From assembly GCA_034440615.1 (NCBI GenBank), contig JAOTOM010004840.1, positions 124,001 through 188,000 of the forward strand: a stretch of DNA of 64,000 nt. The letters are read 5' to 3'. Position numbers and translations under genes: made by a program. The DNA comes from Ashinkailepas kermadecensis (taxonomy: Eukaryota > Arthropoda > Thecostraca > Neolepadidae). The notes beneath the pieces were generated by a model that saw nothing but the letters and a program-made list of their open reading frames with translations, had not been told where the DNA came from and made no database searches. Of this stretch, positions 1 to 12,200 are shown in pieces; position 1 is the stretch's first letter, and each line of letters opens with the position of its first letter.

Positions 1-119
1 AAATATTAAACTTTAAATGGTACATGTCTCACTTTTTAAGCATTTCGAGCCCTTCCAACGAACTATACGCTGACGGCGACTTTCACCACACATTGACTTT
101 CTCCCATTGTCCCCGACAG

Positions 120-246
120 AAGTTTATCGAGCGCTCCGACCAGAACCACAGTGGCGACCTGACTCTATCCGAGTTTGTACATTACGTGCTGGAGCACGAG
201 AAGAATTTGAAGCTGGTCTTTAGCAAGTTGGACGACAACAAGGATG
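120..246 (+). CDS. SLC25A25: SCaMC exon: EF-hand 2 and start of EF-hand 3
   Basis: Acceptor ccccgacag ends at 119 and donor G|GTAAGT follows 246. The frame starts [18 protein letters not shown]. Loop residues Asp, Asn, Ser, Asp, Thr and Glu at positions 1, 3, 5, 7, 9 and 12 form a canonical calcium site. [17 protein letters not shown] then leads into the next loop. The exon ends one base into the Gly codon that is completed at 1963. Confidence 0.92.
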
Positions 247-3200
247 GTAAGTCCAATCAACGGGCTGTGGCAGGTGACCTTTGGGCAGCATAAACTGGTA
301 TATATTAGCGGAGGTGACCAAATCATGATTTTTTTTAGTAGCTTAATTGCAATGCTATGATTTCATAATTATTTCAGAAATACTTCCAACAGAGTCTCAT
401 GCGCCCTTTCATTGTAAGTATGGTTGCAATTGCATATTGAATAGTACACCCAGCCTGGTGAATGACGTGCCGTTGCAATGCGACGTTCCTGGAAGTCTCA
501 TCGACTTTCTCAACTTTAGCGGATGTAGATTCGTAATGTTTGACATCAATATGCAATTTTCAGCATTTACAACAAAGCTGCTAAATCTGGTTTTCAGTTT
601 TCATTTTTGATGACGTTATTTTGTAGTGAAATCGCCTATTAGGATAGACACCTTTCTTTCATAATGTGAATGAATGTGGTTCTGCCATTTCGGCGGTCAA
701 TCTGTTCTGGAGTGCTCTGATCGTCACTGTCGGTAAGAATACAGGGGAAAATAACCTGCTCACACTAAAACGTAAAATAGAAGCAAATTTACACTATACA
801 TTTCGGCTACGGGCCACCGTCAACAGTTGCCATCTATATTTAAAAAAAAACGAAAGGGTGCTAAATGTACCTCGTGACTAAGCACAGTGATCCGTCTTCA
901 TTCTACCATAATATAAATATATGCATTCATGTAAAATGCATACACACACGGAGCATACGCCCACATCAAGATGTACATAGTTCCTTAGCATTCACATCAG
1001 TTTACTATTCGAGATACCATGAACATCAGTCAACCCTTCGGAGGGGCAGTCACGGTCCAAGATGCCGTCATGTTTGCCGGTAGTCAGGCACCTATGTTGT
1101 ACATTCCTCCCCTTAATTAGCCGCTTACTCCACTGAGTGTGACACGGTACACAGCTCCGTGCACAGGCGGATACGTGCCGCACTGAGCTTTCACACTCGG
1201 CTCTCTACCGCCGCGGAGGCCCTGCCCGGCCCGCGCGTGCACCCGGCTCGGTGCAACCCGGCCTTCCCTACTCCAGTGACGTCGCACCGACCGCCAGAGG
1301 GCGACGTGGTGGTGGTGACGTCACAGAATGCACGCGCCGAGCACGTGATGCGGGGCAAGCGGCTGACCAGGCGTGCCGCAGTGTTATTGTGACGCAATGT
1401 TATTGAAATACTGGTATCTCGTTAGTTGTGAGATGTCGAAACGAGTTCAGTAGGATGTCCAAATTCGCCACGAAAATAATATCATTTAAAATACATGTTA
1501 AGTCCGCCAAGCTCAGTTTTGAGCCAATAGCGTACACATAACTGTACTCGTTTTGCATTTTTAGAGAGGTTCCTCATTTGGGGATGCCTACATCAACGAT
1601 AACGATACAAATGCCCGTGCTATAAACTGGTATTGTATAACTTAGCACATCATAGGTGCTATGTGTATCTCCTGTCTCAAATTTCCTTATCCTTTATCTC
1701 GAATTACGGTACGTGATGTTAGTGCATCACGATCCCGGATCCGTTATGGTGAGCTTAAGCATGATGCTTATAAACGGAATACTGTTAGAAGCGAGGCAAG
1801 GAGACTTAACATGAAGTCTGTGAAGGCCAAGTCCAGTCCATGAACACGCATCAAGAGGCACGATGCGATGCTTCTTTGGGAAGGATGTCGATTCACTGTT
1901 CAGGAGGTGGTATATTCCACCCCTTTTCACGAATAATGATCACTGGCGTGACGTGACCACAGGTCGGCTGGATCTGGAGGAGATTTACAACTCTCTGCGC
2001 AAACTCGGCCTGCAGGTGGACCGGGCCGAGGCAAAGCGACTGCTGCAGCGGTGAGTGATGTCCGACTGTGCGGACATGGGCTCCTTACTGGTCACGGTCA
2101 CGCCGTTGTCCCTGAGAGTGGGTGATGTCCAACTGTACTGACATGGGCTCCTGACTGGTCACGGTCACGCTGTCCTCTCTGGAGGTGGGTGATATCCGAC
2201 TGTACTGACATGGGCTCCTTACTTCACTCACGTTTCTGGATATACTACTACATGCTCTTACTGTCACTCACGCCGTTGTCCCTGAGAGTGGGTGATGTCA
2301 GACTGTACGGACATGGGCTCCTGACTGGTCACGGTCACGCTGTCTTCTCTGAGGGTGGGTGATGCCCGGCTGTACTGACATGGGCTCCTTAATGGTCACG
2401 GTCACGCCGTTGTCCCTGAGGGTGGGTGATGTCCAACTGTACTGACACTGGCTCCTTACTAGTCACGGTCACGCTGTCCTTCCTGAGGGTGGGTGATGTC
2501 CGGCTGTACGGACATGGGCCCCTTAATGGTCACGGTCACGCTGTCTTCTCTGAGGGTGGGTGATGTCCGGCTGTACGGACATGGGCTCCTTACTGGTCAC
2601 GGTCATGCTGTCTTCTCTGAGGGTGGGTGATGCCCGGCTGTACTGACATGGGCTCCTTACTGGTCACGGTCACGCCGTTGTCCCTGAGAGTGGGTGATGT
2701 CCAACTGTACTGACATGGGCTCCTGACTGGTCACGGTCACGCTGTCCTCTGGAGGTGGGTGATATCCGACTGTACGGACACGGACTTCATACTGGTCATG
2801 GTCGCCCTGTCCTCTCTGAGGGTGGGTGATGCCCGGCTGTACGGACATGGGCCCCTTAATGGTCACGGTCACGCTGTCCTTGGAGGGGGGTGATATCCTC
2901 CTCATACTGCACGGTCTAGGATCGTCGTCTGGAAGGGCGAGTCGTTGGAAGGCCCAAAAGACGAGACGCAAGCTATTCGAATGGTGATCATGTGTTTATC
3001 ACGAATGGACAATTTTTATTAGCATATATCGGCCTTTTTTAAAAGGTATATTTTTGTGTTATTTCGCAATTGTTTCACTTAATCGGGTTGGCTGCTTAAG
3101 CTATGGCTGTACACCTGTCTTCTTTGCTGTCTTAACCCATCACGCCTTGCACCGCAATATCCAGTAAATTGCACTGCCTTTTTCCTTGCACAGCGCGTGC

Positions 3201-6200
3201 AAGAACTCGTAGAACTCTGATACTCCATGTATTGTCATTACGTGTTGCTTTCCGCCACATATGTGCACGACATCGGCTGTAGCCACACACCGGCTGAGAG
3301 TTTACCGGCCGAGACCTGCTCTATGGAGATGCTATTTAATCAAATATCTTATGTATGATACAGCTCAGAGTGAATTTGTATTTGTTACGTGGGCCTGACC
3401 CTCCAGGAAGGCCCTCAGAAAGCCAGAACCATCGGAGAGGGCTTCATGTATATATTTTGTTTGCACGTACATCGTGCTATCTAGCCGTTGCAACGAGGGT
3501 CCAGGCAACGCGTTGCCTGGACCCTCGTAATATATGTGACAATGGTTGCGCTGCCGGGGAGTGTATATTGACCGTGTCCTGTGTGACAGGCGCTACCCCA
3601 GCCTGTGAAGGACGCCAGTCCGGTGCTGTGCGGAGAAGCAGCTGGGGACGACCATTGCGTTCGCTCAGCGTACACTCTCCGGCACCTCGGCCCCTGTCAG
3701 ATATTTTACATTGGTCCATGCAATGGCTAACCGGGTGCAAACAAACCGCAAGGCATACACATTCCAGCACTCCCTAACGGTCCGATGTTATGAGAACCTT
3801 CATGATGGACTAGATTCGCATACAAATACAAGCTAGCTGTCGTAATTTTGTCATACATCAGATACTTGGTCAAACACCGTCTCGCAGGCCAGGGACGAAT
3901 TTGCAGCTGGCGTATCGCTCCGGGGATTTCATGCGCTTTTGCGCCGGAACGTAAGACGTATTGCTAACAAACGCGGGATCAGGATTGTATCGATTATTGC
4001 ACCAGCTGCGAGAGATCCAGTGTAGTGCAACATGCTGGATATTGCTGGGTACAGTCTAAGCAGCTGGCGGATATCAAATAAGACGGCTGCATAACCATGG
4101 TATAAGCAGCCGGTCCGATGAATTGAACAATTGATAAATCGAACTAGAGTGCATTTAAAAAGTGATGGATATATTTTTGAACACATTAAATGTTCATAAT
4201 TAGCACATGATCAGCTCTCGAATGGCACGTGTCTCATCTTTTGAGCATACTGAGCCGTTCCTTAGGAAGGGTGATGTCCGACTGAACTGACACGGGCTAC
4301 AAGTCACGGTCACGCTGTCCTTCCTGAGGGTGGGCGTTGTCCGACTGCACGGACATGGTCTCCTTACTGGTCACGGCCACCCCGTCCTCCCTGAGGTGCA
4401 CACCAAACACCAGGCACAATGTCGGGACCTGGGGTGCCACACCAGGTGCAATGTCGGGATCTGGGGTGCCACATCAGGTGCAATGTCGGGGTCTGGGGTG
4501 TCACCAGGTGAAATGTCGGGGTCTTTGGTACTACGCCTTGCATCAATACAATACAGGGGTCTTGGGTAAAACACCGCGTATCAGGTACAATGTCGGGTTC
4601 TTTGGTACCACGTCGGGAATCAGGCACAATGTCGGGGTTTTTGGTGCCATGCCAGTTGTAAGGTACAATGTCGGGATCCGTACCACGCCAGGCATGAGGT
4701 GCAATATCGGGATCTATGAAGCCACGCCACATCCGTACAATATTTGGGTATGAGGTACCACCCAAGGTACACTATAACACCGGCTACACTATCGGGGTCC
4801 ATGACACCACGCCACATCGGATGCAATATCGATACCGGGTACACTGTCTGTTCTAGGGTAGTTGTCCCCCCACACTCTCAGAGATGGTCGTGCATTATTG
4901 TCACAGGAGCGGAGCTGGGGGCGCACCTCCGGACATGTCCAGTGCATGTGGTGGTAAGTTGATGAGCAGGGTTGGCAACATTGTGGCATCAGCTGTTTAA
5001 TACCAGGGACATGGAACACAAATATGATGCTGTCGAGGCACATCATCCTTGTGTGGGAGACCATGACATGTTTATGATTCTGGATCCCGGAGAGATGAGC
5101 CCACCGTGGTCTACTGCGGTGTTAGTTGTTTTTGCCAGTAAATGTTTTTTTCTCGACAGCTTAATACAATTGACATGTCAAAATCTTCTTTTCCCCAGTA
5201 TGTTGCCAACCCTGTTTGTAAGTGGCGTAATCGGAACCTGTCAGAATGTCGTAATCGGGTGGTGTTGGTACCTCCTGCGGTGTCTCAGTGTCCCAGCTCT
5301 TGACCTCGGCCGATAAGACCTCGTTTATCTGATCCGTATATGTGATGTCGCCTCTGACGTAAGTCGCTCCTGGCTATGCTAGATGCCCACGCTTGATATC
5401 TACGGACTACGAGCGCGTATCTGCGCCAATAACCTGCTGGCTTCTGGCAGGGAAAACCAGAGCGTTGTTCTCGATTGAGTTGATCTCTCCTTGACTTCTG
5501 GCTTACAAGCAAGGAATTATAGAATATGGCAACTTCTTGTTAGCCGTTTCTAGTAAGCTTTCCATGTTTCGTTCCTTTCATCCAAGCTTTTCAAGTAGAC
5601 TCGTTAATTTAACCCGCCAGTTCCCCCCGGAGGGGCGTCATTTTACCCACCCTAGACGGGCCAAGAACGCCACAGCGCTGCGAAATTTGTAATATCTTAC
5701 CCTTGCTCATTTTTTTTCATCTCACGTGAACTTTCCAACCTCAGGTCATGCATTGTCACTGACCTAGCTCAGGTCAGAGGACCACCTCCAAACATGTTTC
5801 AGGATCTAAAACTCATACAAATGAAAAGGTAGTAAAATGAAACTTGCTACGTGCTGCATGACCACTGCAGTCGATGCGCTCCTAAACTCCAAACTTGCTA
5901 TGTGAGTGCGATTGGTCAGTGCCTGCAAAACGTGTATCTCGGATTTTTGTTTCGAAGGTCAGGCCAGCGACCTGAGGCCAAGGCCAATTTTGGGCCGACT
6001 TTCCTATTTTCGTTATGTGTATCTTTTTCTAACCTCATTTTAAGCTGGTGTGCATGCAGAAACACCAGAAGTTCCTGATCTAATCTGCTTGACCACCGTC
6101 AAGTGACCTTGGGTCAGGTCAAGATAAAGTCCGTTATATTTGCTAAGCCTTTGTAGACACTGCTGTTTTATAGTTTATTTTCGAGTTGCATGGCCTGAGT

Positions 6201-9200
6201 TGTGCCAAAATTGAGTTGCACGACCTGCATTGCCTAATATGCAGATATAAAATGTACTAATTATAGAACTGGTCGGTAACATGTCAACATTTTGTTCAAA
6301 TGTGGTTCAAAATAGCCTAGAGTACAATGAAAAGTTTTCAGCTGCAAGCCATCTTCAGTTCGAGTATAACATTTGCATTTGGGTTAAAAATAAAAATGAC
6401 TGCTTGCAGCCGAAAGTTTTTCATTGTACTCTAGGCCGTTTCGATCCCAAATTTGAGCACTATATTGGCATGCTACTGACCTGTTTTGCAATCTGAATAA
6501 TGTTCATGACAGTCATTCTCTAGTTGGTACAATCGGTAATTTTTCTCAAATACCGCCATCTTGATTTTCAAAATTATTCAAACATAAAAAGTAAAACCAT
6601 TTTAAGACTAACACTAAGTCTTTTTACCCTATTCATCCAGGATTTGCCGATGAGACCGGGTTTGTTTTCGTGCAACTCTCAATTTACAAGTTAGAGGGAG
6701 TTCCTTAATGACCTCCTCCCCGAGACAGGGTGTGAGGATCTGACCGGAGAGACTGTTAACATGGGTTAACATGAGCGCTGTGACGTTTTGTAGAGAGAAA
6801 TTACTTTAAAATAACCGCCTACGCCCCGATAAAACATCGGTAGAACGCTGATTTTCTTTTTCATAGCTTCATCTACGTAACATTTCGCTTATAATTTCCG
6901 CCAGTCGAATTTGTTACTCCATAATTAACAATACCCCAAAAGTGTGTTCATTCTGCGGTTTATATCCCTATGGCCCTCTCTGTATCTGAGCTCCTATGAC
7001 ATTTTCCTGTGGGGCCATACGAACCCTCCTGCCCCCCCCATTGATAGCAGGACCAAAGAGGCGTGTTGTTCCCCCGTCACAACTCTACCACCGTGCGAAT
7101 TTCGACCTGTGGGTACCTGTGTCCGGTGTGATGACCTGTGTCTGATGTGATCACTTGTACAGGTTTGGTGACTGTGTCACGGTGTCAGGTGCCTGTGTCT
7201 GGTGTGATGACCTGTGTTTGGGCGTCGCAGTATGGACAAGGATGGCACGCTGGAGATCAGCTATGGCGAGTGGCGAGACTACTTGTTGTTTCACCCGAGC
7301 TCTGAACTTCACGACATTCTCCAATACTGGCGCCACTCGACGGTGAGTGGCACTCTATCCACCCCTCCGCCACTCTCCGTGGCTGTCGTAGCCGCACGGC
7401 AGGGAAAATAAATGTTGATAAAACGTGCTGATTAAGCAGCGTACTCCAATGCAACAGGGTATATTACACGATGGATGCAAGCGTTGTGAACATTTCGGAC
7501 AAAGCACAAAGAGGTTGTCATGCACGCATTGCTCGTGACGCGGGCATGTTCTTCCCTGGGGTAGCATAGCAGTGGCGATACACTCAGGCATCGTCAGAAC
7601 CATTGCGGCGCCGTCAATATCCGGGTCAGACTCGCCTCGTCCACACAGACGGCTGGCTGATGGAGCCGCGTGCCGTCAGGCTTGGCGTGTTCGGTGCGCT
7701 ACACCGCTGACCTCGATCTTCAGGTGGTGCTGAGGCACAGCGACTGGTGTTGCCCAGGGAGATGGGGCACAGCTCTGTCGCTGTACAGAGACGCTCCCGG
7801 ATCCTGAGGACGAGATGTCCTTGAACTTGCTGTGTTCTCTGCGCATTAGAATTGGCCCGGTCTGCGGCATAGATGATGAGCCACGTGTGTCTGGAGTAGC
7901 AGTAGCGATTATTGCGTCCTTTTTTTTTAGGAGCGACTCGACTCTCGTCTATATGATACTGGAGTTCACCTGAGCGGCCTGACCCGACCCGACCCGACCC
8001 GACCCGACCCGACCCGACCCGACCCGACCCGACCCGACCCGACCCGACCCGACCCGACCCGACCCGACCCGACCCGACCCGACCCGACCCGACCCGACCC
8101 GACCCGACCCGACCCGACCCGACCCGATCGGACTCGATCAGATCCGACCTGACCTGACCTGACCCAGCTCGGCCGTCACGTTTTTGAAACTGTACATTTT
8201 TAACACGCCCGCCGGAGGGCCTCTCGCATGACGCGAGCCAGAGCGGGAGGGGTGAATTGGGCCCCTCCCCTAAGATGTCTGAAACTACTGAATATAGAAG
8301 CACACAACCTGGAGGGGAGATTGCGACTGTGGTGAACTCTGCAATGTAAATTTAATGACCCTAGGTCAATGATTTCAGGGTCAAATGAGGTCTGATTGGA
8401 CGGCACGTCTCAACTCCGGGCCACCGCACCGACGAAACCTTTGCGACCTTGAACGCTGGGCGGCCGGTCGGTCGACTTTGCACCCTCGCAGTGTCTATAT
8501 TTACTAACGGATTTTGTATTTGCGCATTAGGATGCGCTTATCAACTTGCAACAGTCACAAGATTGCATTACAATATCCCTGCCCGTTTATGAAGTACCAT
8601 CGAAAAACAGGAGGGTGGGCGGATTCCCTTGGCGGCGCGCGTTAGCGTAATGACTTTTCATGTGTTCTGATGTTATTTTTGCGGCACCGGTTGGCGATCT
8701 TTTTTTTCACTCGATATGTTTTATTTTTAGTTTTGCCAATTTGTATTACAATAGTCTTCATCAAGTTTTTATCTTTGTTCAACCATACGTTTGCGGCGGC
8801 TTTTCCTTTTACGACCAACTTTCAACTTTCAACAGCGTGCCACGGTGCAATGCAGCATTTCAAGTCCAAATTTGTCCACGAGAAGCCAGATGTTCCCGTT
8901 TAATTTTGCTGTTCACCAGCTTTGATCGCAGTATTTCCTCTGACGTACTCTCAATCTTTGTCTGCGGTGAGGGGTGGCGACGACCCGCGCACCGGCAGTC
9001 AACGATACAGTTCACACCGCCGCGAACGCCCCGGTCCGTCGCCTCAGCTCGGTGGTATCGCGGCTGTGATCATTGTTCCGGCAGCCCAGGTTCGGTCCCG
9101 GGGACCTGTGGCGGCTCCTTATTTCTGCTTGTAGTGATGCGACTTGCTGAATATTTCACATCCGAAATGACTAGCTCTGCACACATTGCACAGCATTGGA

Positions 9201-12200
9201 CATTGCGCGTTGCACTAGCTAGCACGCATTGCAGCCAGCCTTGCCACAACTGCGACAATATTGGCAATACAGAAAAATGCGACCATCTCTGAGACGCGAG
9301 TCACATGTCGCCGATGTAGTTTATCCTTTGCTGTATGTATTTACCTTGAAGGTCGTTCATGGTCGCTGCTGCATTCAGAGGGCGTATGTCGGCGTAATTT
9401 TCATACGCGCAAACTAGTTGCTCCGCGGTGTTTATTTAGTCTAGTGTCCAGATTCGAAGCTGGCACCGTGTGCTGGTCCCGGGTAAACTATTCAGCTGGT
9501 GAGCACGCCTTTCCTTTCTTCATGGTTCGAACCGGGACGATATACTTCCGTCGTGTCGACTTTTGCACGTACTATCGTGGATGTGCTGGCGAAACTAAGT
9601 GTTACTTGCACAATATTTGATCCAATTGGTTCAATTTCCAGAGCCTGCTATGAACAAAGTGAACAGCTACTTATCATGCATTACCTTCCCTTGCAACGTG
9701 GCGCCGAATATATCCAATATGCCAGCCTAATACTTGATAGGAGCAGTAAAAGCCGCACGGCTTGCCTTCCTAAGTTCATCCCAGGAACCGACCTTGATTG
9801 GACTAGGACGTCTGTTTGTCAAGATGTATAATACTACAGCTCTGAAAGTCACCAAGTTGCATAGCTGCAGCACAAACGGTTTGGAAAGGTCACGCAAATC
9901 ATCATTAGCAGTGGAATCTGCCTCCCATCCTCTCGCACGGAAATATGGTTAAGCAAAGCATTTCGCCGTTACCGATGATATGCCAGGAATCTCACGCTTT
10001 GTGTTTGACCGGAATATTGCTGATGCAATCGTATCATCGATCCAGATCACAGTGTGGAGGTGGTATTTATTGAGGTTCACGGGATGACAGCCTTGTGTTT
10101 AGATCAAATTTGCGGTGCGTTCGGGCCAAGTAGGATGTGTTCCGTCTGTAGTGGGTTGTGTGCACGGACGTACAGCGGCTCAGCCCGGCATATCCCGTTT
10201 GCCCGATGCTTTACTCGCCTAGAAATCCTTGAGAAACTTGGCTTCAAGCCCGAATCGCTGAACTTATTCGGGAATTGCTCCACTCCACTTTCTTTCTCTC
10301 CAATTCTCGACTGTCGAGCTTGGGATTAATTAAGCTTGGCCAGGTGAATTCTTCCGATGTCGCTTGCCCGAGATGAGCATGATACGCCATCTGTTCATCA
10401 CGAGATCTGCTGCATGACCACTGCAGTCGATGCGCCCCTAAACTCCATCACGAGACCTCATTTCGAGGTACGTTTCGCTAACATTTATAAATTACGTTAA
10501 ATGCCAGGTTGACCTGGTTTGGAGGAACTAATAATGTGATGCATATTGAAGAAGAAAAAAAACAGGTGAACGAAGGAAAATAAATTGTCATTTAAGTAAC
10601 ATGTAATTCACAATCACACGATATTATTACCTAATTGATACGAATGATGCGAACATTTCATACTAATCTTTGCAAGTCACACTTCTCACCTGTCGTACTG
10701 TCAGCATGCAATCTGATAGCACCAGTAGCGACAGCCCCCACCATGCTACTCGTGGATAGTTCATTTAGCAGCCGTCGTCGATGTTCACACGCCACGGCAT
10801 CGGCCGGACCAGCTAGACAGCGTAACGCTTTCCTGTCCAACTATTAGATGGTGCGCCGTGTGATCCTGTTGCGGTCGACACCCCAGAGCCCGACAACTAA
10901 CCTGCTACCACTAGATCGAGCTTGGAGTGGCACTGCGCCTGCGTTGACGCGGCGTGTGACCGGCGGCGCGCGGTGGCCCGTTGTGTCGATCGCCTGCGCA
11001 GCCGTCGCCGTCCGGTTACGAGCGCCGTGTCGTGTACATTGTACAACGTTCTGGCTCTTGTTCGCAGCCGACTGCCCACGTCGCAACGTCCACGCCGGCA
11101 CCGGTGTGTGGATGCTAGACTGGATACTAACTCGCGCCACCACGGTTTGACCTGCGCAGGCTAGGTCTCTGCTGTTGCACTGTTCTCCTGATGCTTTCCT
11201 CTGCTCCAGGCTCTCCTCTGTATTCCTCTCTTCTCTCCAGTGTACTTCATGGGGTGATATGCACTGATCTTAAGCTGATTATAATCAGATTATAAAGTAG
11301 TTCAAAAGCATCTTCGATCACTCGGATATATTTCGGCCCAAGCCTTTTTGCACAGCGATGCAGATGAAGATGATGAAGTAATAAACGGTTTCATCTCAGG
11401 ACAACAGCGTAAGAATACATGAAACGTTCGGTTCTGAATATTAGTCTTCCGCCAGGCTAGGTCAAACGGAATACAGTCAAAATAGGTCACGACACACACA
11501 CAGAACGCGGACGGTATCAAGAGAAAAACATTTCGGTTGCACACGGGAACACGATGAGAGAGTATTAATGTGTTATCGGGCGTGGTGTACTGGCTGGTGA
11601 TTGTTGCCGTATCATTTTATTTTTTGCGTATTGTCGGTGAGTGCTTGTGTTGTGGCGTATACAACGGGTGGTATGAGCAGCCGTGATGATGTGTGCTTAG
11701 TAAGTGTTGGTCTCCGGTTCCTAATTTCCATGTATTTAACTATTTTCAACTGCGCAACGTCCTTGCATGTTTCAGAATGTCGGTGTTAAATGATTCGTAG
11801 TCGATGGCTACGTGGGTGTGATACTCCTGTACACGATCCCCCAGGGGTGTATTTCGAAGACTATTTTTGCATCTCGGATGTGTTCATTAAACCGTACTCT
11901 AGTATTGCGTTTGGATTTTCCAATGTACATCTGGGCGTGGTATGTTTGTGCTCATATGTTGCAAGTGATGATGTAGACGGCGTTCTTTGTGTGGCATTTG
12001 CCTTTCGAGACGTTACAGGCATTGCATCGACGTCCGCCAGGACAGGGCGGGGGTTTAAGGCTGACGTTGTTGAGATGCTGTTTAATGCACTGCCACTTTT
12101 CCACGCTACTTTAATTGGTAACCGGATGCCTTCCACCCTTTTAGTGAGTGTATCATCGACATATGGTAGGGAGAGGTAGGTGGTGCTGTCGTCAAGGCTG

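Noticed and set aside
4330..4765. Overlapping + and - frames of 130-140 residues
   Set aside because: Degenerate 32-33-bp minisatellite without stops.
7626..8303. 225-residue minus-strand frame rich in Gly-Ser-Arg-Val
   Set aside because: Held open by the (GACCC)n tract; the flanking part is not recognisable and no splice sites fit.
10844..11150. About 100-residue frames on both strands in a GC-rich patch
   Set aside because: No splice sites or recognisable domain; symmetrical openness on both strands is expected from composition.
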